64,000 nucleotides of DNA from Thiothrix winogradskyi (GTDB lineage Bacteria; Pseudomonadota; Gammaproteobacteria; Thiotrichales; Thiotrichaceae): contig NZ_CP091244.1 of assembly GCF_021650935.1 (NCBI RefSeq), positions 1,426,001 through 1,490,000 of the forward strand. The letters are read 5' to 3'. The position numbers and the translations under genes are program-made. Under the pieces are notes generated by a model. The model saw nothing but the letters and a program-made list of their open reading frames with translations. It ran no database searches and was not told the DNA's origin. This document shows positions 1-8,511 of the stretch, piece after piece (position 1 is the stretch's first letter; every line of letters starts with the position of its first letter).

Positions 1-177
1 ATTTGCTGTTCGGGGCAGCCGGAAGCGGTGTCGCGCCACCCCGAATATTTACGTCTGTTTGGGGATTTGCGCCCGGCGGGTTTGGCGGTTTACACCCACC
101 ATCATGACCATCAGCACGATATGCACGGGTGCATTGTGCCATTGCCAGCCGCTCAGCAGGAACATAAGCATGGATGA
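1..177 (+). CDS. znuC: ZnuC zinc ABC transporter ATPase, C-terminal end (partial)
   Basis: The window opens inside an open frame of 58 codons ending in TGA. The tail contains the pieces CCSGQPEAVSRHPEYLRLFG and VYTHHHDHQHDMHG. The first matches the C-terminal part of ZnuC ATPases, and the histidine-rich stretch before a short tail is typical of the zinc-importer ATPase. ZnuC powers high-affinity zinc uptake with the ZnuB permease and the periplasmic ZnuA. The last 8 bases overlap the start of znuB, so the two are translationally coupled. The ATPase core lies outside the window, so its Walker motifs cannot be inspected. Confidence 0.9.
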   Translation: MCCSGQPEAVSRHPEYLRLFGDLRPAGLAVYTHHHDHQHDMHGCIVPLPAAQQEHKHG

Positions 178-958
178 TTTTATCACACGGGCGCTACTCG
201 CGGGCTTGGCGGTGGTGTTGATGAGCGGTTTGCTGGGCGTATTCCTGTTGTGGCGGCGCATGGCGTATTTTGGCGATACCTTGTCGCACTCGGCGCTATT
301 GGGTGTGGCATTGGGCTTGATGACAGGCATGAGCTTGAATCTGTGGGTGATTGCGGTGTGTGTGGTCGTGGCGTTGCTGATGTTGTATGTGCAACATAAT
401 CCCGCCTTAGGCAGTGATACCTTGCTGAGTATTATTGGTCACAGTGCATTGGCGTTGGGTACGGTGGCGTTGACATTCCTACCAAATGTCAGGGTTGATC
501 TCATGGCGTATCTGTTTGGTGATATTCTCGCAGTAACGCACTCGGATATTGTATTGACTTGGAGTTTGGCGTTAGTGGTCGTCGGAGTCATGGTGTGGAT
601 TTGGCGACCGCTGTTGTCCCTGAGTGTCCACGCGGAATTGGCGCAAGTGGAGGGGGTGAAGGTTTGGCGGATCAGTGCGGTTTACATGCTGTTGATTGCG
701 TTAATGGTGGCGGTGGCGATGAAGGTCGTGGGCGTGTTGCTGTTGACGGCTTTGCTGATTATTCCGGCGGCAACGGCGCGGCGTTTGGCGCGTACCCCGG
801 AACAAATGGCACTGTTTGCTGTGGTGGTCGGGGTGTGTGCATTACTGGCTGGCATGGGGCTTTCCTTGCAATTGGATACCCCGACTGGCCCTAGTATTGT
901 GGTATCCGCGAGTATTTTGTTCTTGTTGGTGCAGCTCATGCCTCAACGTGGCGCATGA
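170..958 (+). CDS. znuB: ZnuB zinc ABC transporter permease
   Basis: A 262-residue, very hydrophobic integral membrane protein of the ABC-3 family that forms the inner-membrane channel of the ZnuABC zinc importer. The frame extends further upstream, but the ATG at 170 (MDDFITRALLAG) gives the family N-terminus, overlaps the znuC stop and has an AGGAA ribosome site just upstream. Landmarks include the early segment GLLGVFLLWRRMAYFGDTLS with SHSALLG, typical of zinc/manganese permeases, and the late segment KVVGVLLLTALLIIPAATAR. Several transmembrane helices follow one another through the whole length. No Zur operator can be judged because the operon start is outside the window. Confidence 0.95.
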   Translation: MDDFITRALLAGLAVVLMSGLLGVFLLWRRMAYFGDTLSHSALLGVALGLMTGMSLNLWVIAVCVVVALLMLYVQHNPALGSDTLLSIIGHSALALGTVALTFLPNVRVDLMAYLFGDILAVTHSDIVLTWSLALVVVGVMVWIWRPLLSLSVHAELAQVEGVKVWRISAVYMLLIALMVAVAMKVVGVLLLTALLIIPAATARRLARTPEQMALFAVVVGVCALLAGMGLSLQLDTPTGPSIVVSASILFLLVQLMPQRGA

Positions 959-1051
959 AAGGTGCAGTCTGGTAAGAAACCTATTGTGCGTTGCACCATA
1001 AAGTGTTACAAGGACGTTAACTAGGGTTATCCCTAAGCCTGTCATGATTAA

Positions 1052-1585
<534 letters not shown>

Positions 1586-1647
1586 AAAAAGTCTGAGTAT
1601 TGTTATTTTGACGGAAGTTAATGTTATCTTTCAGGGCAGATTGATAG

Positions 1648-1935
<288 letters not shown>

Positions 1936-1960
1936 AATGTATGCTGCTTTGCTGACAGTG

Positions 1961-1990
1961 AAACGCCCGCATATGCGGGCGTTTTGGCGT
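1961..1990. terminator. Bidirectional Rho-independent terminator
   Basis: AAACGCCCGCATATGCGGGCGTTT (24 bases written as two halves: AAACGCCCGCAT and its exact reverse complement ATGCGGGCGTTT, 1961-1984) followed by T-rich sequence. It sits between the ferredoxin gene and the convergent peroxidase gene and can serve both. Confidence 0.85.
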
Positions 1991-1994
1991 ATGG

Positions 1995-3173
1995 CTATAA
2001 CACGTTAAGAAATGCGACCAGTTGTTGTATTTCGGTAGCGTCGAGCTGAATGAGGGGGAGGTCGTTGCCGTCTTTCGTGTTGGGTTGCGCGGCTTGCGTG
2101 TAGTAGTCGATGACTTGTTCTAAAGTGGCGAAGCGTCCGTCATGAAAATAAGGCGCAGTCTGTGCCACGTTGCGCAAGCTCGGTACTTTAAACGCGCCAC
2201 TGACGGCATGGCGGCTGCGGGTCAGGAATTGCAGTTCGGTACAGGTTTCCACTGGTGCGTCGCTGTGTTTGCCTTGGCAATTGAAGCGGTCGGTGCGCAG
2301 CGTATCCAGCACGGCAGCGCGTCCGCTGTCTTTACCGGGAATACCCGTGCCGATATTTTGGAAGGTTTGGTTGCTAAGCAAGGCACCGGAATGGCAGAGG
2401 ATGCATTGTGCTTTGCCGATAAACAGTTTTGCTCCGGCACTTTCGCTAGGGGTGAGTGCGGCGGGGTGCTGGGTGAGGGTGTCCAGCTTATTCGGGGCAA
2501 GGTTGAGGCTGCTGACATAAGTGGCGAGGAATTTGCCCGTGGCAGCGAATACGGCGTCAATCTGTTCCCGTTGGGCTTGTGGCATCTGTTTCCATGCTTG
2601 TAATTGTGCCAAATCACCTTGGGGTGAGGCGGCTGTAGGCGGCTGTTGGAGCGTATCCGCTGTTGCAATATTTCCCAGTAAGGCTTGGTATTGGGGCTGA
2701 TAGTGCGCGTCGGCGAGCAGAAAATGCACTAGTTCGGTGCGGGTTAAGCCGTGTTCGGCGGGGTTTTCCAGCGGTTCTAAGGCTTGTGACCAGAGGCTGT
2801 CTTTGCGCCCGTCCCAGAAAAACCAGTCTTGATGGGCAACACCGAGCAGGGCGGGGGTGTTGCGTGTGCCGGTTGCCAAGGCGACGGCTACCGGTTTGCC
2901 ATCACTGAAAGCTTTATTCGGCTGGTGACAGGTGGCGCAGGCAATCTTGCCATTACGACTCAGACGGCGGTCGAAAAACAAGTCACGCCCCAGTGCCAGT
3001 GCTTGTGGGTGTTGCGCAAAGCGGTTGCTGGGGTCAGTTACCGGAGGTAAGTTTGCCAACGTAAGGGATTGCAGCTTGGCGAGTTCTGCTGCCGTCCATT
3101 GCCGGTTGGTGTTGTGGCTACCGCTCATGCCTAGCAACGCTGTCAGCAATAGTAAGCAGGCAAGGTATTTCAT
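1995..3173 (-). CDS. MauG / cytochrome c peroxidase-family di-heme protein
   Basis: 392 residues from the ATG at 3173, with a signal peptide (MKYLACLLLLTALLG), so periplasmic. Two c-type heme sites are visible: C79-ATC-H83 (CATCH) and C257-ILC-H261 (CILCH), the pattern of bacterial di-heme peroxidases. LFFDRRLS before the first heme, the FWDGR motif (about 119-123) that carries the inter-heme tryptophan in the family, and FKVPSLRNV...TAPYFHDGR near the C-terminus all fit. Family members reduce hydrogen peroxide or, as in MauG, perform long-range oxidation of a partner protein. The start is set by a 4-base ATGA overlap with the lipoprotein gene upstream; a longer frame exists but would lack a leading signal peptide. 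It is the last gene of a five-gene minus-strand run with copper-amine-oxidase-like genes. The substrate is unknown; whether it is peroxidase or MauG-like cannot be decided from sequence. Confidence 0.9.
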   Translation of the reverse strand: MKYLACLLLLTALLGMSGSHNTNRQWTAAELAKLQSLTLANLPPVTDPSNRFAQHPQALALGRDLFFDRRLSRNGKIACATCHQPNKAFSDGKPVAVALATGTRNTPALLGVAHQDWFFWDGRKDSLWSQALEPLENPAEHGLTRTELVHFLLADAHYQPQYQALLGNIATADTLQQPPTAASPQGDLAQLQAWKQMPQAQREQIDAVFAATGKFLATYVSSLNLAPNKLDTLTQHPAALTPSESAGAKLFIGKAQCILCHSGALLSNQTFQNIGTGIPGKDSGRAAVLDTLRTDRFNCQGKHSDAPVETCTELQFLTRSRHAVSGAFKVPSLRNVAQTAPYFHDGRFATLEQVIDYYTQAAQPNTKDGNDLPLIQLDATEIQQLVAFLNVL

Positions 3174-3580
3174 AACGTGAACCAAAACACGATTTTGTCT
3201 TGTGCAGCGGGCGTAGTGTCCGAATGCAGTAAGAAACCTAGCACCCATTCTCCCGGCATACTGTATTTCAAACCGTCGATGCGGAACTCACCGGGTTTGC
3301 CCGTTGGTACGGCTTGCGGGGCGGTGGGTAAGCCATGCCCGTGGGAAGGCATTCCACCATCCACGGCAATGATGAGGTCGGCGGGCAGGGCTTGCGGGCT
3401 GTCCACTTGCAAGCGGCACTCCTGAAATGTACCAACGCTGGGGGGCGCGGCACAGGTCAGGGTGGCTTGGTACAGCGCTTTGCTGCTGGCTTGTTTGAGT
3501 TGCCAAGCAATATTCGCGGTGCTGTCCTGGCAGCCTACCAAGAGCAGGCTGAGTGTCAGGGTGAGCAGTTTTGTTAGCAT
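3170..3580 (-). CDS. YtkA-like lipoprotein
   Basis: 136 residues. The N-terminus is a lipoprotein signal: hydrophobic run followed by LLVG-C17, so the mature protein should be lipid-anchored. The body contains VDGGMPSHGHGLPTAPQ and FRIDGLKYSMPGEWVLGF, the signature of the YtkA-like/FixH-like small beta-sandwich domain, with histidines and methionines that could bind metal. Proteins of this type often lie next to di-heme peroxidases; here the stop overlaps the peroxidase start by 4 bases, implying co-translation. A copper- or heme-related helper role is inference. It lies 27 bases after the larger copper-amine-oxidase-like gene. Confidence 0.8.
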   Translation of the reverse strand: MLTKLLTLTLSLLLVGCQDSTANIAWQLKQASSKALYQATLTCAAPPSVGTFQECRLQVDSPQALPADLIIAVDGGMPSHGHGLPTAPQAVPTGKPGEFRIDGLKYSMPGEWVLGFLLHSDTTPAAQDKIVFWFTL

Positions 3581-3607
3581 GGTTGTGTGCTCAAGTTGTC
3601 CGAAGTA

Positions 3608-5929
3608 TTACTGGAAACGATACGCGAAATAGCGTGGGTTTGCCGAAGCATTCGGATAAACGTCTTCAGTCGTGCCACCAAAGACAGCATTGTTGCCCCG
3701 GAACATCAGGCGTAAGTTGGTGGTGCTGCCCAGCCAGCTACGCGGGAAACTGAATTCCGCCGTTTGTCCGCTGAAGGCGTTGGTGGTGCTGCCTTGCGGT
3801 ACCCAGCTCCAACTGTCGCCGTCGCCGGTATAGCGCCAGAGCGTGCGCCCTTCCAGCATGTATTCGGCTCCTACTGCGCCATTGTCGTAGCCGGTGGTGC
3901 TATTGCTATCCGTGTCGAAATAGACTTGGTATGCCCATAACTTGCTGGTATCCACCGCATTGAGGGTGCGGTAAGCAAGGTAGACGTTGCTGCTGTCGTG
4001 CGCCAGCCAGCCTTCTTGCCAGTCGAGTGGATTATTGGCACCGGCTACGTCTATTGGATCAATCCCGAAAGAGGTCAGGCTGTTCCAGTCACTCAGATTG
4101 CCATTGATGCTGAGATTGGCGGCAGGATTGCTAATGCTGGTTGCTGTACCTGTGCCGGTGGGCGTGTACATTTTATAGGTGAAATAGCGAGTGGTGCTGG
4201 TGGTGTTGAACGCGCCATCGGGGTAAACGTCTTTTGCATCCCCACCAAACGCAGCATTATTACCCCAGAAGAGTAAGCGGAATTCGCTGCTATTGCCCAA
4301 CCAGCTACGCGGGAAGCTGAATTCTGCGGCAGTGCCACTGGTTTGTGATGTCATACGGCCTTGGTATGCCCAACTCCAGCTTGTGCCATTACCGGTATAA
4401 CGCCACAGGTTTGCGCCTTCCAGCAAATAGTCTGCGCCCAGTGCACCGGTACGGTAGCCGCTGGTGGTGCTGGCGTCGGTATCCAAATACGCCTGATAAC
4501 CCCAGAAACCGCTGGTGTCGATGTTATCTTTGGTTTGGTAGGCCAGGTAAATACGGTCAGCATCATTGGCTGCCCACGCTTCCAGCCAGTTGAGCTTGTT
4601 GTTAGTACCGCTTACGTCATCGGGATCCCTCCCAAACGAGGTCAGGCTTGTCCAGTCGTTGAGGTTGCCGTTGACGCTGATGCCATTGGCATTATTCGAC
4701 ACGGTGCCATTTGCAGGCGGCGGCGGTGGAGGTGTGGTATCAGCCGTGGTTTCGGCGCTAGTGCTCAAGGGGTTTTTGTCATGCCAGTCACGCGGAATGA
4801 CGCGGATGTGGCTCCAGTGGGTATCCATACGCGGTGCATCTTCGGCACGTGGCATGTGGTAGAAAGTGGTGGAAGGCCATACCACAATGTCTTGTCCGCC
4901 GAGGCTCTCATTATTCACAAACGCGCTCAGGTTTTCTGCACAGCCGTTGGTGGTAGGATTGTGGGAGGCAAATAATTCACAGCTTTTTTGCTTGGTGACG
5001 TAGAAATCGTTGTGGGTGAACGGTTCGGTGCTGGGGCCAACGTCACGTTGCACCGATTCGGGGAGCTGGATTTCGTAGGAAAGCGCTAAGCCTTTGCTGT
5101 TTTTCAGGCTGCCATCCATGACACGCCAACTGCGTAAGGTGGCAGGGTTGACGGAACGGGCGGCTTCGCTGGTGAAGGGGGTGTTGGCGCGGGTTAGTTT
5201 CCCGGCGTTTTGGGTGTAGTTGATTTCTTCCACTACATCATCATTGCCGGTGCCACCGAGGTCGAAGTCCAGTTTCCAGAAGAAATTGTGTAAGTGCGCA
5301 ATCCCGACTTTATTGCTTTCCAAGAGCCAGCCGTGTTCGGCAATGTTGGCTGCGCCAAAGCGTTGCAGCGCACCGGTCGCACCGATACTGGGTTCGATAG
5401 CGCCGTCATCCAGAAAGCGCCATTGGGGGATGTAGTTATACGCCCCGATGGCGGCAACGCTGAACAGGCTCAGGGCATCGCCTTGCAAGCGGTCGTTGTC
5501 GACGCTGTAAGCATCATCGCGGGGGGTGACTTGCTGGCACAGCACATTTTTGCCGGAATAGCTGAGCAATTGCCCACCGACGCATTCTTGTGCCGTCAAC
5601 GCGGACATGTAATTACCGCCTAAGCCATAGTCAGATACGTCATGATAGCGTGCGCCATTGTCGTCGTAGGGAACGTGGATTTGCGCCACGGCTGCTTGAT
5701 ACAACACCATGCGGCGCGTGCCGTTTTTGGGCGTGTAATGGATATTGTGCAACACAATGCCTTCGCGGTTACGGTGTTCCCAGCACATATCCCAACGTGA
5801 TTGATTGGGCAGGGTGGCTTCAACGTAATACTGATCGGCGCAAAATTCGGCTGCTTGCACGCTGTTAGGTAAACAGTTGCCGAGTGCCAGCAGGGCAGTG
5901 GCGGCATAGGCATAAACTGATGATTTCAT
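3608..5929 (-). CDS. Copper-amine-oxidase-like secreted protein with two C-terminal tandem modules
   Basis: 773 residues from the ATG at 5929; a GTG five codons upstream is an alternative. A signal peptide (to about residue 26) precedes a copper-amine-oxidase catalytic-domain-like region (about 30-390). Aligning by eye to known amine oxidases: the catalytic-base Asp is present (D97 in HDVSDYG), a Tyr occupies the topaquinone position (Y164, six residues before the conserved Trp), but its setting is AYNY rather than NYDY; the copper pair HxH is present (H212-L-H214, before KLDFD), as is the third His (H358 in FYHMPRAED). The usual N2/N3 domains are missing. A six-proline linker (400-405) leads to two near-identical modules of about 170 residues (about 416-586 and 606-773), each opening with NGNL(N/S)DW, resembling CBM9/DOMON-type beta-sandwich domains. 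Activity is plausible but unproven because the cofactor motif is non-standard. Confidence 0.78.
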   Translation of the reverse strand: MKSSVYAYAATALLALGNCLPNSVQAAEFCADQYYVEATLPNQSRWDMCWEHRNREGIVLHNIHYTPKNGTRRMVLYQAAVAQIHVPYDDNGARYHDVSDYGLGGNYMSALTAQECVGGQLLSYSGKNVLCQQVTPRDDAYSVDNDRLQGDALSLFSVAAIGAYNYIPQWRFLDDGAIEPSIGATGALQRFGAANIAEHGWLLESNKVGIAHLHNFFWKLDFDLGGTGNDDVVEEINYTQNAGKLTRANTPFTSEAARSVNPATLRSWRVMDGSLKNSKGLALSYEIQLPESVQRDVGPSTEPFTHNDFYVTKQKSCELFASHNPTTNGCAENLSAFVNNESLGGQDIVVWPSTTFYHMPRAEDAPRMDTHWSHIRVIPRDWHDKNPLSTSAETTADTTPPPPPPANGTVSNNANGISVNGNLNDWTSLTSFGRDPDDVSGTNNKLNWLEAWAANDADRIYLAYQTKDNIDTSGFWGYQAYLDTDASTTSGYRTGALGADYLLEGANLWRYTGNGTSWSWAYQGRMTSQTSGTAAEFSFPRSWLGNSSEFRLLFWGNNAAFGGDAKDVYPDGAFNTTSTTRYFTYKMYTPTGTGTATSISNPAANLSINGNLSDWNSLTSFGIDPIDVAGANNPLDWQEGWLAHDSSNVYLAYRTLNAVDTSKLWAYQVYFDTDSNSTTGYDNGAVGAEYMLEGRTLWRYTGDGDSWSWVPQGSTTNAFSGQTAEFSFPRSWLGSTTNLRLMFRGNNAVFGGTTEDVYPNASANPRYFAYRFQ

Positions 5930-5946
5930 TGTTATCGTTCTCACTA

Positions 5947-7107
5947 TCAGAAGGGGTTGGTGGAGTGCCAGTCACGCGGTAACAGTTGGAAACTGCTCCA
6001 CACAGTACCGATGCGATTGCTGTCTTCGCTACGTGGGAGGTGGTGGTAACTTTGTTTGTACCACACCACGATGTCCTGTTGGTTGAGGCTTTCAGCGTTA
6101 ACAAACTGGCTGACATTGGCGGTGCAATTGCTGGTGGGGTTATTGGCAGCGTGTTTTTCACAGGCGTTATAACGGGTAAAAAACACGTCATTTGCCAGCC
6201 AAGGGGTATTGCTGCTATTGGCGCGGCTGTGGTCATAACGGTTGGGGATCAGTTCGTAGGAGATTTGCCCGACACTGCCATTGGTGAGAATGCCATCGCG
6301 GATGCGCCAGAAACGTTTGGTTTCGGGGTCAAAGTTGCGCCCGGTTTCGGTGTTGAGTCGGGTGATGGTTTTGGTTTTGCGTAAGCGATCGGCACTGGGG
6401 GTGCTGATGATTTCTTCCACCACATCATTCGCATGGGTGGTGTCGAGGTCGAAATCCAAGCGCCAGAGGGCGTGATCGGTGAAGCCGGTGGCGATCTTGC
6501 CGCTTTGCATGGCGGGCCAGCCGTATTGGGTGGCGCTGGCATCAACGACGGGTAATTCACCGCTTAAGCCGAGGCTGGGTTCAATCGTGCCGTTTTCGTA
6601 AAAGCGCCAGCGTACTGCGTAATTGCGCGAGCCGATTTGCGAGTGACTGCTCAGTTCCCACAATTGCCCTTGGCGTTGGGTGGTGTATTTGTAGGAATAG
6701 CCGTGGTTGCGGGTGGTGTCACACAACACATTCCGCCCACTGGTGGCGTGTAATGTGCCGTTAGTGCAGGCGGCGGCATTCAGGGTTTGCAGATTATTGC
6801 CACCGAAACCGGCTTCGGTAGTCAGAAATAAGGGGGCTACTGAGCCGTCATCCAGCGCGGTTTCCACTTGGGAGAGCGCGGCTTCGCCCAGTACACGCCG
6901 TGCGGCGTGGTTGGGGGCTTTGTAGGTGACTTGCGACAAGACAATGCCTTCGGCTTGGCGGGGTTCCCAGCAGAGATTCCAGCTTGCGCCAGACGCAAAG
7001 GTTTTGCTGAGTGCTTGCCCGGTGCAGGTGTTGCCGGGGGCAGCAAACACGGGGTTTTGCCATGCGATTAGCAGACTAAGTGTCAGCAGGGGAGTGCGGT
7101 ATTGCAT
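5947..7107 (-). CDS. Copper-amine-oxidase-like paralogue lacking most catalytic residues
   Basis: 386 residues with a signal peptide (cleavage near FAAPG). It is clearly homologous to the first 390 residues of the next gene downstream: shared EGIVL, GRNVLC, WRFYENGTIEPS, LDFDL, NDVVEEI, QDIVVW and PRDWH...NP. By alignment the topaquinone Tyr is Arg161 (IGSRNY versus IGAYNY), the catalytic-base Asp position is Leu (FLTTEAGFG), and the HxH copper pair is lost (FTDHALW); only the last copper His (HHLPRSED) remains. It is therefore most likely a pseudoenzyme or structural subunit. It ends 17 bases before the active-looking paralogue and starts 12 bases after the N-domain-like gene. Confidence 0.78.
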   Translation of the reverse strand: MQYRTPLLTLSLLIAWQNPVFAAPGNTCTGQALSKTFASGASWNLCWEPRQAEGIVLSQVTYKAPNHAARRVLGEAALSQVETALDDGSVAPLFLTTEAGFGGNNLQTLNAAACTNGTLHATSGRNVLCDTTRNHGYSYKYTTQRQGQLWELSSHSQIGSRNYAVRWRFYENGTIEPSLGLSGELPVVDASATQYGWPAMQSGKIATGFTDHALWRLDFDLDTTHANDVVEEIISTPSADRLRKTKTITRLNTETGRNFDPETKRFWRIRDGILTNGSVGQISYELIPNRYDHSRANSSNTPWLANDVFFTRYNACEKHAANNPTSNCTANVSQFVNAESLNQQDIVVWYKQSYHHLPRSEDSNRIGTVWSSFQLLPRDWHSTNPF

Positions 7108-7119
7108 GGTGGGGTTCCC

Positions 7120-7791
7120 TTAGAAGCCGATGGTTTGCGTAATCACGCCTGCGGACAGGTTGACGATGGGGCTGACTTCAAACACCACTGAATCGGCGGT
7201 GTAGAGCAGCACTTGGGCGCACCGGTGCAAGCCGCATTGTTGGGACGCTGCGTTAAGCTGTTCCGGCAGGCTGGAGGCGTGAAAGACGAAGGCTTTGACC
7301 TGTAATTGCTGTGCGGGGTTATTGAGGGGTTGCCCGGTGATGCGTTTGAATTCGGCATCCAATAGGCTGCGCTGCTCATCGTCGGCAAGGATGAGGTCAG
7401 AAGCACGTTGCAACTCGTTGGCTGTCAGCGGCAGTTGCAGGTTTTGTTCACGTTTGCGGGAAATCACGCGATTGGTGTCGAGGTCAATCACGTCAATAAG
7501 GGTTTCATTGGTGCTGTAGTCATAGGTGTACACATCTGCCCGGCGGGCGGTTTGACCTTTGGCATTGGGGTGACGTTCGACCAGCAGCAATTCCAGCACA
7601 GGTGTGGTGCTATTGGTTGTGGCGCTGCGGGTAGTCGGGAGCGGAGCGGCAACATTGGCTTGTTGGGTGGCGCGTGCTATTTCAGCGGGGCTAAGCGGAT
7701 CAAGGTTGCCTGCATTGGCTGGCAAGTGTGTAAGCGCACAGAGTAGGGTGGCGTAGTGCAGCAAGGTGCGTAGTGACAGAATCTTGGGCAT
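7120..7791 (-). CDS. Secreted stand-alone protein resembling copper amine oxidase N-terminal domains
   Basis: 223 residues with a signal peptide ending near NAG. The mature start LDPLSPAEIARATQQAN is the type of sequence that opens domain N2 of copper amine oxidases, and LLLVERHPNAKGQTARRADV, TYDYSTNETLIDVIDLD and LTANELQRASDLI follow the N2/N3 pattern of paired beta strands and a helix. The two downstream genes supply catalytic-domain-like proteins without these domains, so the classical single chain appears divided. It is the first gene of the minus-strand run. The assignment rests on motif recognition; a profile search is needed to confirm it. Confidence 0.65.
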   Translation of the reverse strand: MPKILSLRTLLHYATLLCALTHLPANAGNLDPLSPAEIARATQQANVAAPLPTTRSATTNSTTPVLELLLVERHPNAKGQTARRADVYTYDYSTNETLIDVIDLDTNRVISRKREQNLQLPLTANELQRASDLILADDEQRSLLDAEFKRITGQPLNNPAQQLQVKAFVFHASSLPEQLNAASQQCGLHRCAQVLLYTADSVVFEVSPIVNLSAGVITQTIGF

Positions 7792-7840
7792 GACTGAAAC
7801 CGTTATTATGTAAATGTTGGTATCAGTCTAGGAAAGCTAG

Positions 7841-7870
7841 GGCTGGTCATCTAGTGTGCGGATGCCAGCC
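7841..7870. other. Inverted repeat between the META-domain gene and the amine-oxidase-like run
   Basis: GGCTGG-T-CATC and GATGCCAGCC form a stem with a nine-base loop. On the plus strand it is followed by a T-rich stretch, but no plus-strand gene lies upstream. On the minus strand it could end transcription from the META-domain gene, though the T-tract there is poor. Function uncertain. Confidence 0.4.
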
Positions 7871-7901
7871 TATTTTATTTTTATGATAAACGGTAAAAAT
7901 T

Positions 7902-8366
7902 TTATTTTGTCTTGTCGGGCACGGGTTTTTCTGCATTAAAAACCATCAAAATATTGCGCCCGTTATCCAAAAGATGGAGTTGCTCGCGGGTGACAGAATA
8001 TTTGTTTGCCTTTTCCAACTGGGCGAAAAATTGTTGTTCCACGGCATTTTTGTCATCAAGACAAGCCATTTTGGTTGCGCCTACCGCACTGGTGGTGAAA
8101 ATGCCATCATTGCTGCTGGTGTAATTCCCGAAAAACTGGTTGCAACCGGAATAGCCATTCATGCGCGTGTCATCAAACTGAATCGTGGGTAATCGGTCAG
8201 TGGTGACGGGTTTGCCATCCAAGGTTTTCAAGACCCAGCTAGTATTCGCCAACGTGATACTGGGCGCAGGTTCTTTAGCGTCAAAGCTACAAGCGGAAAT
8301 GATGCTCAACAGCACCAATACGCCGACGAGTTGTCCTGCCAATGAGGAAAAAAATGCCTTAAGCAT
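7902..8366 (-). CDS. META-domain (HslJ-like) lipoprotein
   Basis: 154 residues. A lipoprotein signal ends in IISA-C26. The mature part carries the META/HslJ fold signature: NTSWVLKTLDGKPV, a YSGCNQFFGNY motif and the following MACLDD...EQQFFAQL, with LHLLDNGRNILMVF at the end. E. coli HslJ, of this family, is a heat-induced outer-membrane lipoprotein connected with novobiocin resistance; the molecular role is unknown. The start has a well-placed AGGAG ribosome site eight bases upstream. It is divergent from the hutZ-like gene. Confidence 0.88.
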   Translation of the reverse strand: MLKAFFSSLAGQLVGVLVLLSIISACSFDAKEPAPSITLANTSWVLKTLDGKPVTTDRLPTIQFDDTRMNGYSGCNQFFGNYTSSNDGIFTTSAVGATKMACLDDKNAVEQQFFAQLEKANKYSVTREQLHLLDNGRNILMVFNAEKPVPDKTK

Positions 8367-8511
8367 GGTTCAGCTCCTAAGTGATGTATTGTTATAGTTA
8401 TGTAGAGGTTTGAAATGGAAAAAAGTTGCAACTAAATGATGCTCCCGTAAACAAGCATCACGCAAAGCGAACCGACGAGTTGCATAATGAGCTTATTTGA
8501 GGAGAAATGTC

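Noticed and set aside
1022..1035. TAGGG TTAT CCCTA hairpin between znuB and coaD
   Set aside because: Only five pairs and no T-tract; too weak to call a terminator or regulator.
4361..4975. 204-residue plus-strand frame opposite the amine-oxidase-like gene
   Set aside because: Shadow of the minus-strand gene, with no ribosome site or signal; the opposite frame has clear domain motifs.
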